A model generated the notes under the pieces. That model saw only the letters and a program-made list of their open reading frames with translations. It was not told where the DNA came from and searched no databases. Source: Capillidium heterosporum (Eukaryota; Entomophthoromycota; Entomophthoromycetes; Entomophthorales; Capillidiaceae). Taken from it: DNA of 64,000 bases. Each line of letters starts with the position of its first letter. The stretch's first letter is position 1. The translations under genes were made by a program, and so were the position numbers. The stretch covers positions 1,054,001 through 1,118,000 of the forward strand of contig WBMQ01000011.1 of assembly GCA_016630905.1 (NCBI GenBank). The letters run 5' to 3'. Positions 33,153 through 44,087 of the stretch are shown here, piece by piece.

Positions 33153-35299
33153 TTAACTTTGATTTACATGTGTATCACCTCCCTCAACTTTGAGATGCAT
33201 CTTTTTTTGATAAATGAGCCCATCATCCAAGTTGATGTTGTAGTGCTGACATAACGACTCCAAAAGCCTGATATTATTGAGTACCTGCATGCCGATATAC
33301 GGGGTAGCCAGCAAGGAGAGGTAGATACATCGGACCTGGTTCAGCTTTACCAACAATGGGAACTCGTTGTGGTACTTGTGGAAATGCTTTACTAGAAAGC
33401 TGGCTGCATAGGAGAGTTGCGATATACGAAAGGAGAGGTAGGGGGCACTACCTTGCGTGCTGATGAGACTGATGATCTCCAGAGCTGATACGACACCCAT
33501 GCGTACCCAGACCGACTTTATGTGTAAAGGTGGGCGTTGGAAGGGCTTGCAATAGGGACTTATGTGAGTTCCTAGGTTAGCAACGTAGAGACACAAGAAA
33601 TGGAAGCGGGTTGTCAAGTAGGTTAACATCTGCCTGATAGCAATGGGGGCTTGAGAGTACCTGTCAGCTCCCATGTAGGTGGTAACTTGAAGTAGGTAGT
33701 GAAGTTTACGTTTGGATGTCAGGAAGGTGAGCGATAGGCTGCTCATAATGCGAGTCAAGACTAGTTCCAAATCGTAGTTGGTGAGGCTCGAATCCCTTAA
33801 GACTAGATTCCTGTAATAAAGTATCATCTGGGTGATGTAGGACTCCCGGTGAATGTAGAAACTAGAGATTAAGGAGCAAGCGTCCATAGTTAAGAGGAGC
33901 GCAGTGTTATCCCGCTCCACTCCATTGCTTTTGTAAACTAGACCTTGGGACAGACTGTACCCATTAGGAGATTGACTAAGGAAATCTAGAAGCTTGATTT
34001 CATACTTTTTGAAAAAATGGCAATCGAAGATAGTATATCTAGCTGGGATGTAACTGAAACTATACCCTTCCATCAGGGGAATTGAAAAGTATCCCATTTG
34101 TAGGATACGACACGTATCTAGGAAACTTGTAGTGCGGTAAGCGAGTTGCCTTTCTAGAAGTTGGTTCTCACTGAATTGAAACCTCATCTTGCTGGTTAAC
34201 CCATGATGGAGTCCAAGGATGTGGACGAGCGACAATGTAACTGACAAAAAGAACCACATCCTAGTGTTGATAATGGACGATGACCTGAGTCCTAGGTATA
34301 TGATTATATAGGCTTGCAAAGTATCTAGAGTAGGTTTGAAGAACGGCGGTAGCGCGATCGCCTCCAGTTTCTGCAGTAGATCTTTCTCGACCATCAATTT
34401 GTAAGGTGTATCGTTCAAAAACTGTAAGCCAGTGGCCCATACTGTATACCTTAGTAGATTAGACCTAGGATAGCTATAATAGCCACTTTGTGTAAACAAC
34501 GGTTGGAATATATTTACGTAATGGAAGTAGCTGTAGGTAGCTTCTTGAAGCAGCTCAGCCAATTTGGTGGATGGATCATCGAAACAAATCGATTCACTTT
34601 CCGGCACTAACCCCAGGAGGCGGAAGGTTTGGATTGATAGTCGGTTCGTAAAAAGCTCAGTTAATAAGAACTGCTCAGTTTTGGTGATGTGCGTTATGTA
34701 GATTCCAGAAAGGTTCAAAAGCAGGTAGAACTGACACCTCCTGTTTGAGTTACAAAGCCAGTAGTTTAAAGCCGAGCTCCAATTTGTGTTACCAACGATA
34801 CTCATCGGATATCTGGCAGGTATTTTTTGGATGTTGTTTTGAATATTTACTAGGACGAATTCTTCAGGTGTAGTAGTCGACTTTTCGCTGTTGAAAGGAT
34901 GATTATCGGAATATATTACTTCATCTTTTGAGAAATGGGTTTTAAATTTGTGTATTTCAGTTGATTTCTTGGCTTTCGTTCTAGTTGATTTTGCTGGCTT
35001 GTCCTAAAAACTTATTAAAACAATGAATCAAATTTCTTTACTTTTGACTTTGAACTTCTGACATATCGGTTGGAAAGGGTGACTGAGAACGTTTCAAAGT
35101 TCTGGTGAGTCAATGAGGTGTTATTGACCATCTCTCGAACCCAAGTACACTTGACATTTCGCGTCGTACAGGTACTGCATTTGGGAAGCTCTCGGTTGCA
35201 TCGTGTCCTTCGGTAGTTGCACTGGTCGCAGGTTTTGGCACTAATTAGAATTTGCCCTTTGTCGTTGCTGTGGATGAGCGCCGACTCCATAGGTAGCAA
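33153..35299 (-). CDS. Zn(II)2Cys6 fungal transcription factor
   Basis: DNA-binding regulator. Two exons: 35299 down to the GTAAAG donor at about 35036, then about 35003 to 33153, in phase; about 704 residues. The zinc cluster at residues 24-51 has six cysteines in the order CDQC, RTRC, LPKC, STC, NVKC, with the basic stretch NYRRTRCNRELPK, and binds two zinc ions. A basic linker (KSTRTKAKKSTE) follows. The long C-terminal region is leucine- and tyrosine-rich and helical, as in the fungal-specific middle homology region; no diagnostic motif was confirmed there. MESALIH, four codons downstream, is an alternative start. It is near the lipase cluster, so a regulatory link is possible but unproven. 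Confidence 0.9.
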
Positions 35300-36403
35300 C
35301 TAACCGATTAAAAAAACTGTTGAAAGAGCGACTTCAAAAGTTGCTTATAAAATGACCGATTTGTTCAGGCATCATCCTTGCCTAGGTTTCATCTGAAAAC
35401 TATTCTCAAATACTTTTATTGGAGCTTACCGATCACCTGAACGCTAAGATTTATAAAACCTGAACCCAGATTCCAACTTTCATACTTTTCAACATAAAGG
35501 TATTCCAATTTAGAGCTTAGCAAATAGGTATTGCTACCATGAACCACTCAATAGATAGTATATATAGGCAGGGTAAAAGGACGTGCGATATTAAAAAGGC
35601 ATTAATAATATAAGTGAACATGGCGCGCAACTTGCTAAATGTTCCAACAAAGCGAGTATACATTGTATATTGCTTTAAATGAGTAGATATTAGCTAAGGT
35701 ACATGCTGTAAAAAAGCTCCAACCGATCAAAGTAGCAAGAGATTAGTTAAGCTTTGGTCTATATTCAATCTAGGCTTCCTAATGCAGCTTTAGAACTACG
35801 GTCCCATACCTATGCACTTGTACAAAGTACTGTTGGTCTGGTGCCTATTTGAAGTGCAAGTAGCACTGTAATAGATATGAGTTGCGAAGGCTAATTAATA
35901 AGCTTGGTATATTACTGAACAGGAGGCATCCGATAAAGGAGTAGTTTACGGTTGCTTGTATAAGGACATATTAAACAAAAGCTATTTGCAAAATTGTTTT
36001 TATAGTAGGAGCCTCTAATCTACGTTATTTATAAATGAAGACTTCCTATAATTAAAAACTCAAATATCAAATTGTTCAGTATTAGACAATTTATTTTTAT
36101 ATTTTAAATTGGAATTTTTCCATTTAATCCTGGACAGTTTGTATTGATGCATTAGAAATCATCCAATAAAATTTACTATAAATAATAGATCCTATCTATT
36201 GGATACAGCCATATAGAAGCCCAGAATTGCAATTATCTTTAAGCGTTTCGTTTCAAAGTCCAAACAAATAACATTGAAAAAGGTGTACAATTACCCATAT
36301 CAAGAACTCAGTGCAAAATCTCAAACCCATTCCCACTACTAAATTAAAGTGCAATTACCCTTTCAATAATATCCCGCCTTGAACAAATCCACTAAAGTTC
36401 ACC
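35300..36403. other. Divergent promoter region, Zn2Cys6 gene and Rho GEF
   Basis: 1.1 kb AT-rich spacer between two divergently transcribed genes. A TATATATAGG-type motif near 35558 could serve either gene. No other feature. Confidence 0.45.
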
Positions 36404-39400
36404 ATGTATCAAAACCACAATCCGAATAACAACAAAAACAACCACTGGGTGCCACCATCTGGAGGACAGATGCCAATGCCTATTGCAATGCCAATGCCAA
36501 ATACACCGATCCGCGAATTTAATTCTCCCATGCCCAACCACAGCCAACTTCCCAAGTACGACAATGTTGCCTTTGACAATCCATTATTATCCAAAGAAAA
36601 CAATCTGCCCCCCGAGTTCAATGTTAATCTTCAGCAACCGACACCATACAAACCTGAAAATGACTGAACCTAGCATGAGAACCAACAACGAATTAGGTAG
36701 AGCTAATTCCCCTAATAAATCGAGGTTAAATGGACCAAGGCCTATGCCCAATTCAACATCCAATTTTCCTGAGCCAAATAATTATGCCCTCGGGGGTACT
36801 TCACCCTACTTTAATAATAATTCACCTGGCTGTAGTACTAGCCCCATACCTGAGCCTGGATTTATTAGCCATATGCCACAGCCTTCTATACCTACCAGCT
36901 ATTTGAGAACTAATCCCGATTCAGCTCCACCAACTCAACAACATTTTCAAAACTTTATGGCTATGCCATCTGTTCCAGCTGGATTCAAGCGTAACGACCA
37001 CAGTAGGAATCATAGTGCACTTCCCTCTACTAATGGTCATAGGCCCAACTTCAACCACCAAAAGAAGAACTCTTCCTACTCTTTCAACAAAGCACCGGCT
37101 CATCCTACTTCGGTGAGCTTACCTGAAGTCCCAAGGATTAAAACCAACCTAAGCGATAAAGCATCGTCTAGATTTCAACCTTCGGTTTCCAACTCACCTA
37201 TCGATTCAAGACCCGAATCTCCAATGTCTCCTACAACTAAGGTAAATATTTATTTAATAGCTTTTCTTGTATACTTTGTGTTAATATATACTTATGCTAA
37301 CTCTTTAAAGTCTGATAGCATCGTTCCTACGTTACAATCGTTAAATTTGGGCAACTCGGTAAGTTTTTATGCTATTGATTTTTTACATAGCTTACAATTA
37401 CCGTTGAATTTTGGATTTATATCTAATATATTGTGTTTAGAACGAAGTTAAGTCTCCTACTCTTTCAAAATCGAATAGTGTTACTCGAGAAAGAGACAAC
37501 TTTGATTTTATAAAGATGGACTACAGTAAACTTTCACCCCGTGGGCTATCTATCTTCCGATTTTTAGAAAAGGAAGCCAAATTTTCTCGCATTTTGAATT
37601 TTATAGAAAGAGTACCTTTATTTCACATACTGCCGTATTAATTTTGTAGATTATAATTAGGCGTGTTAACGAGAGTCCAATCTTTGAGGCCGACCTCAAG
37701 GCTGAAGCCATTGAAGCCATACTATGCAACCTCCCTTCACTTTTGACAGCCCATCACAAGTTTATGCGAGATCTGGCTGATAGACTTGTTCAGGAGATCG
37801 ACTTAGCCAAGACGTCACGTTCGCTATCCAACTCCATGATCTACGGAGATATATTTTTGAAGCATCTTGAACACTTGATGTACTTTAAAGAATTCTCGTC
37901 GCGGTACCTCTCGATAAAGGACTATATTGTGACCGCCCAAGCCAACTCAGCCAAGTTTAAACTATGGCTGCAGGATATAGAGAAGAATAAGGCGCTCAAC
38001 GGGCATAGCCTATTAGATTACTTCAACTCCGTCCAGTTTCACCTAGATCCTCATATAGTCTTCCTGCAGGAGATTCACGACAAAACGGACACCACCAACA
38101 ATGACAAAGCTATGTTGGATCTAATTTTAGACACCTACAAGGAGACAACTAAGGAGATCGAAAATATACGTAGTACTGGATCTTTGGATTCTAAACCCCC
38201 GTCACCAACTAACTCGGAGGTCAATGAATCTCAAAATATAAGTGAAACACTGCCTGCCCTTAATATTGTAAGCCCGAGTTATATTTTTTCCAATGATTCA
38301 TTAAACTATTTTGAAAATCTAACCATTGCATTAGGATGCTGATAACTGGGCGACTGCTGTTTCTGCATCGGTTTTAGAATCGGTTGATGAATCGGAAGTC
38401 AAGCGACAGGAAGCTTTGTTCGAACTCTGTAAATCGGAAAGAGACTACGTCAACGATTTGCTTTTTGTTAAAGAGGTAATTTCAAGTAAATTTATTTTAC
38501 TGACACTGAGGTGTAGCTATACATCGAAGGCATTTCCAAATCCAACATTTTCTCTAAAGATAAGCAAGAGCTCATTACCCACAACCTAGTTTACAATTTC
38601 CTGGACTTTGTTAACCTACATGTCCCCTTGAACAAGGCTTTGACAAAGCGTCAGGAGGAAAACGCCATTTTAAGTTCGGTCGGTGATCTGTTCTTACCTT
38701 GGTCCAAGCAGCTATCCCCCTATGGTTCCTACGGTGCTAGAGTAGGCTTCGGGCTCGACAACCTGCTCAAGTTCAAGAACGAGAATCCACAGTTTGCCCA
38801 GTTCATTAAAGATATCGAACGACACCCTAAGGCACGTAAGTTGGCGTTGAGCTCCTTCATCTCCACCCCCACTCGTCGTCTAGCCAGGTATCCACTGCTT
38901 TTAGAAGCAGTCCTCAAGCGCACGCCTGAGAACCACCCCGATTTTCAACTCATCCCCGAAGTTAAAAAGTTTCTGCATTTGGAGTTGACTAAGATCGACC
39001 AGATCAAAGGGGATACTGACACCAAGTTGCGTCTAAAAAAGATTGCTGACCGTCTGGACTACCCTTCGTCCCTCAATAGTGGACCTATCTCCATATACTC
39101 CTTACTAGATCTCGAGAATGACAACCGGATACTTGCTAAGGAAGGAACTCTCAAGCTGGTCAAAGGAAACCAACCGCTACGTATTTTCTTGTTCGACCAT
39201 GTGCTACTTATAACAAAGGAAAAGGTTTTGGAGAAGGAGATCGTTGAGTACGAAGTGTTTAGAAAGGTATGTCCATCAAGCTCCATGCACTAATATTTTA
39301 GCCCATCTCTTTAGCTTCCTTGAAGATTACCAGCACTGTCACTCAAGCTATGCTCCAGTCCGCACAAGTAAATCTCAGTAGATGTACGTATCTAATTTTT

Positions 39401-39592
39401 TAGTCCACCGGGTTCTTTGATATGTTTTCGACATCTTCCAGCCTGCCCAACACCAATCTATGCTTTACGGTTCACAGCAAAGATACGTTAGAATCGTTGA
39501 TTTTAGTTGCCAACACCCAACTAGAGAAGAACCAGTGGGTCACTGCGTTGCAGGATCAGTCCACCCTCTTCATCAGGAGCAACACTTACTGA
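36404..39592 (+). CDS. Rho guanine nucleotide exchange factor, tandem DH-like plus PH domains
   Basis: Activator of a Rho-type GTPase (Rom/Cdc24 type), about 940 residues, eight exons. The N-terminal third is Asn/Pro/Ser-rich and disordered (QMPMPIAMPMPNTP). One extra base in AAAA at 36657-36660 separates this frame from the next; otherwise translation would begin at the ATG at 36659. A first DH-like helical domain spans FLEKEAKFSRIL, ILCNLPSLLTAHHKF and VFLQEIHDKT, but lacks the conserved CR3 box. The second DH domain is complete: ELCKSERDYVNDLLF, then ISTPTRRLARYPLLLEAVLK (CR3), EVKKFLHLELTKID. A PH domain follows (LAKEGTLKLVK, LFDHVLLIT, final helix KNQWVTALQD with the invariant Trp). It stops soon after PH, so the CNH domain of Rom2-like proteins is absent. 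Confidence 0.85.
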
Positions 39593-40477
39593 CACTGAAG
39601 AGTATTTATAAATGTAGTTGTTATACTAACTAGAGACTATGATTTAAAATTTTAGTTTCTTAATATAACCTTATATTTTACATGTTTATTTTTCAACGTG
39701 TAGGTTGATTTTAACGGCAATATTTTAATTGCCATGTATTTAGTTGTCTAGCACTTTTAGTTTTTCCTAAATTTGGCTTGTAGCCTAAAATGAACTTTTC
39801 CAAAGTAGAGTACAAAATATTTTTGAAAAGTACCAAATAAAGTCCCTTAGCTTATAGGTTTAGAATCTATCATAAGTCTACATGTTATTATTTATATCTA
39901 AAATTTAAAAAACCAGCAAAGGTGATGAAATAATTCAAAAGAATATTTTCTATTTTCAAAGTATTGTTGGATATAACATCGAGATTGTGTTAAAATTTAT
40001 ATTCTTATGTATCTTCATTTATAATCATTATAACTTGTGTAGTTTTTAGGATATAGATATAAATGCCATATGGACCCTTCAAAAAATTAGATGATATATT
40101 GTATAGTATAAAATTGCGGGATCCTGTTTCTTATCAATATTTGTTCAAAACTTAAGTTTTGGTAAGCAGTCCGAAAATTGAGTCGAATCTGGACTTAATG
40201 TAAATATATCAACTACTGTACTAAAGTATATTAATTATATATAAATATAAACCTATGGATACAAAATTAAATGAAATTCAGGTAGCAGTAATTTTAATTT
40301 TATGAGCTGTCCTACCCCAACTCAATAGATTGAGTTAACCAATATCGAGCTAGATGAAGAAATTGAATTTTAGAAAGTTGGAATAGAGAGATAAGGATTG
40401 TAAATGTAAAGGCTTGAGGAATGAACGAATGTAGCGCAGTGCATGCTCGTAGCTTTAAAATATAAGATACATAACCT
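39593..40477. other. Intergenic between convergent Rho GEF and SPT5 genes
   Basis: AT-rich 3' spacer, 0.9 kb. No gene or RNA was recognised. Confidence 0.5.
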
Positions 40478-43400
40478 TTACCAGTTACTGGATCTTGAGT
40501 TGGTGTTGGTGGTGTTGGAACCCCAAGGGTTATCGGAGGATTCCTTTTTGGTCTCCTTGGAGGAGCTCCAAGGATCTTCACTTGGTTTAGTATTGGCTGC
40601 AGCTGCACTCCACTCATCCTGGTTCGAGGAGACGGATATCCTTGGGGGTATAGGATCTACCGTTGTCATTTCCATCACCTTTACTGCCTTGGTTGGAGCT
40701 ATCTGATCGACCATAGTCCCGATCTCTACTACTGTAAGAACCACGGTCGCTACCTCTAGAAGCGGATCGCTCGTCTGACCAGTTGGAATCCCTGCGATCG
40801 CGATCGGACTGCCGTCCTTGACTCCAGCCACTTGAAGCGGAGGGTTGTTCGGTTCGGCTATTCCCTTTGCTACTCCACGAATCCTTGGCTGAGCTACCTG
40901 ACGGCTTGGACCAGCTATCATTGGGCTGGGCATTCGATCTACCACCTTCCCATGTCGAACTTGGGTTGGGATTAGAAGCTGAGGCACCGCTCCCCCAGTT
41001 TACGCCACTGGAAGCCTTGGAAGAATCCCGGTTGCTATCTCCCCATGAGTTGGATGGAGCACCGTCATTAGATCTAGGCTCGTAGGTGCTACGTCGCTCA
41101 TCACGATTCCGTGAAGATGGATTGTTCCAGGAAGAACCGGAGTCTGGTCGTACGTTGCCAGCCGACCATGGATCGTCGTTGGTGGTCGAAGCTTTACGTG
41201 CTGATCTGGACCAATCCCCAGCTGCATCACCGGCACCTCGGTTGGAATTGGAATCCCAGGCAACTGAGTCAGTCGCTCTGGAGTTAGAGCTGGAGTATGA
41301 CCGCGCAGTGGATCCCCAGGCTGTGCTTCGGTTATCTTCTGGGTCGGTTCGCGTCTTCCAGGGACTGGGTTCGGGACGCGACTGGGCGCTGTTGTTTCGA
41401 TAACTACTCCACCCGCCATCGTTGCGATCACGATCACGGTTGCTGGCTTCACCGTCCCGCCAGGATACGGTGGAGGATTGGCCTCGAGTGGCTGAGTTTG
41501 AGTCGTTTCTGCTCCAAGCGATGGAGCTATGCTCATTGGTGCGGGCTGGTCTGTTCCAAGCGGAATTGGCTGATGAATGGGTGGACCGATTGCCATCGTT
41601 GTAGCTAGGATTGCCACTGTTGGTTCGCGCCGTCCAGTTCCCACGTACACTACCGCCACCCCAGCCTGCCCCTGAGTTTCCACCAGATGCTCCCTGTTTC
41701 TGCTCGTAGGGGTGGTCGAAAGCTTCTATGGCGTTTCGGTTGACGTTGATAACCTTGAAGTTACCCAGCATCTCGATACGGACTGTAGTGGCAGTGGCTT
41801 CCTTGATGATACCTTTGTAGCCTTTGTAGAGCCCGGCTCGGATACAGACCGTTTTGTCAATAAGGGGATCCCTACGCTTGAACCCCTGCTTGAAGCCACC
41901 TTGAGCTACCGGTTTGGGGGCACTGAGGTCGGGTGGAGCTGGGAAATCCTTTTTGACGGTGTTGGTACTGGTGGAAGTGCTTTGGGGAGCGCTGACAAGG
42001 GATTTCAACGTGTTGGTCTTCTCGACTCGGATACCTAGATCTTCTCCCTCTCCCTCGTAACGTACAAAGGCCACGTTCTTGTGGATCTGCAGAACGATAC
42101 CGAACCGGTCCTCGGCGTTCATCATTTGCACTCGGTCCCCGATGTTAATGGGGATGCCTTTCGAATCGATGGCGAACGGTTTGATCTTATTGTGGATTGG
42201 AGTTGTCAAATGGGCCTCCACGTTCTTAGTGATTCCGTTCTGGTCGATTACCTTGAGGTACTTCATCCCCAATTTAAGAACTATAGCAACTGTCTGATAA
42301 TCTAACTGGACAAAATCGTACAAGTTGAAGAGAGATTCACCCGAAGTCTCACTAAGCTTAGCATTCTTTCCACCGATGTCGTCGACTTGAACTTCGATTT
42401 CCTTGGAATTAAAATCGGTAACAATTCGAACTCGGTCGCCCTCGACACTAATGACAATTCCGGATTCCCCCCGAGATAGACCTGAGACCACTTTGACATG
42501 GTCCCCATCGAGGAAGTGGCGGCGTACGTTAAATATAGGAACCGATATAATCTAATAAAATTAGAAGGGGTTATATATATGCCAATTACACTATTGGGTT
42601 GGTTGGAGGGTCTAATGGTAACTTCATCGTTGACTATATTTTCCAAACTTCCAATGAGATTGGAGCCCCTTTGGACAACTTTGACTAAATCTCCAATCGT
42701 AAACTTCTTCTTAAGCTCGATAAGATTGATGGTCTTCTTACCAGGAGCTTCAATCCTTACTAAGAACAACAATTAGATGAATGATGTATAAATTGATTAA
42801 TACCTCGCCCTTCATTATCAGTTTTGGAGGGTGCAAACATAGTAAGTTCGTCCACCGTTGGAATGATATCGGTGGTATCCAAGGTACTGACTTTAACCTC
42901 CTTCTCAAGAAAGCCATTCTTATAACGATCCTTTTCGTACAAAAGGTAAGCACCCTTCTTCTGCACAACACCACGGGTCTTGGCCTCAACCAACTTGCGG
43001 TCAAACAACTTCTGCTTGGGTCGGATCAATGCCTTCCTATTGGTAGTTCCCACACCTAGCGAATTGGATCCCTTCCTTCCCCAAGGTCGATACGAGGGAC
43101 TAATTTAACTATCGCATTCTCCATGTTTTCTGTGATGCTCAAGACTTGGCACAAATCCCCAGCGAATTTACCCCTTGAAACTCTTGCCCAATCTCCCGGC
43201 TTGATGTCGACAATTCGTTTTTTAATCTGAATTACGTCAACCATCTCCTTACGGCTGATCAGCTGCAAAGTGCTGGCAAATATATCAGAAATCCCACTTA
43301 TTGCCTAATTTATACTAATAAGAAACCTTTAAAAACTGCACTATACTTACTGCATGTACATCACTAACGTTATTCGCCTCAAAGTACAGATATCCTTTTT

Positions 43401-44087
43401 GATGCTCAGCGATAAAAAGCAGAAGTCAAATGGATTGGGTAGGAAGTGTCTATCTGTTTAGCATACCTTTTATATACTGCCATAAGAATATCCTTTTCCC
43501 TTTTAACCTAAAAAATTAATGACTGGTCTAAAAAGGAGCCTACTTTGCACTTTATCATCCAAATCATTGGATCGCCAGGAGCTGGTAAAAGCTCGGATTG
43601 TGGGGTAGAATCCTCTGATACAGTATCAAAGGTAGAGTATCTCTGGTTGATTCGGTCGGCTATAGCCTCAGCACTTTCCTCTTCCTCGAAGGTCTGTCTT
43701 CTCGTATACTGTGAAGGACGTGCCGGTATTTCGGATACATCGTTATCATAGTCGATGAAATCGGCTAAAGAATGGGTTACTAAATACCTGTATGAAACTA
43801 AGCTTACCTTCCGCTTCTTCGTCGTAATAGTCCTCCTCTTCGCCCTCTGAATCTTCAGCGATATCATCAATAAAAATATTTCTGCTTTTCTTGCTCTTTT
43901 TCTACAAATAATTAGTCTTAAAGCCAATGTAAGAACTTACTGAAGGTCCATGCGAGTATTCTCGTTCATCGTCGTCATCCTCATCGTTTACAACGAAACC
44001 ATCATCTTCATAATCATCAAATTCATCGAAGGCCTCCTCATCTTCATCATCGTAATCGTCATATCTTTCTGAGCCTCTTCGCGACAT
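40478..44087 (-). CDS. SPT5: Transcription elongation factor SPT5 with long Trp-rich C-terminal repeat region
   Basis: DSIF subunit that with Spt4 clamps RNA polymerase II. Starts MSRRGSERYDDYDD at 44087 (an ATG nine codons upstream is possible), followed by a very acidic segment. The NGN domain begins APGDPMIWMIKCKVKREKD and continues to HQKGYLYFEANNV. KOW domains include VDIKPGDWARVSRGKFAGD, KKFTIGDLVKVVQRG, HFLDGDHVKVVSGLSRGESG, GIPINIGDRVQMM and DKTVCIRAGLYKGYKGIIKE. The C-terminal region, about 370 residues, has some 20 Trp in short Ser/Asn-Trp-Ser/Gly units (STWEGG, SSWNN, VNWGSG), like the yeast S-T/A-W-G-G repeat phosphorylated by Bur1 but degenerate. Three frame breaks: one extra base in a run of five (43414-43418), one missing in CCCC (43079-43082), one extra in GGGGG (40644-40648). 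Their number in an essential gene points to assembly errors. Confidence 0.92.

Noticed and set aside
41000-41683. Long alternative frames across SPT5
   Set aside because: Open only because of the compositional bias of the SPT5 C-terminal repeats; no domain or start.
43053-43100. Intron GTATCG...GCTAG in SPT5 between VPR and VGTTNRK
   Set aside because: It is in phase, but GC-rich unlike other introns here, and would remove the conserved PRID segment. A missing base in CCCC is preferred, though this is not certain.
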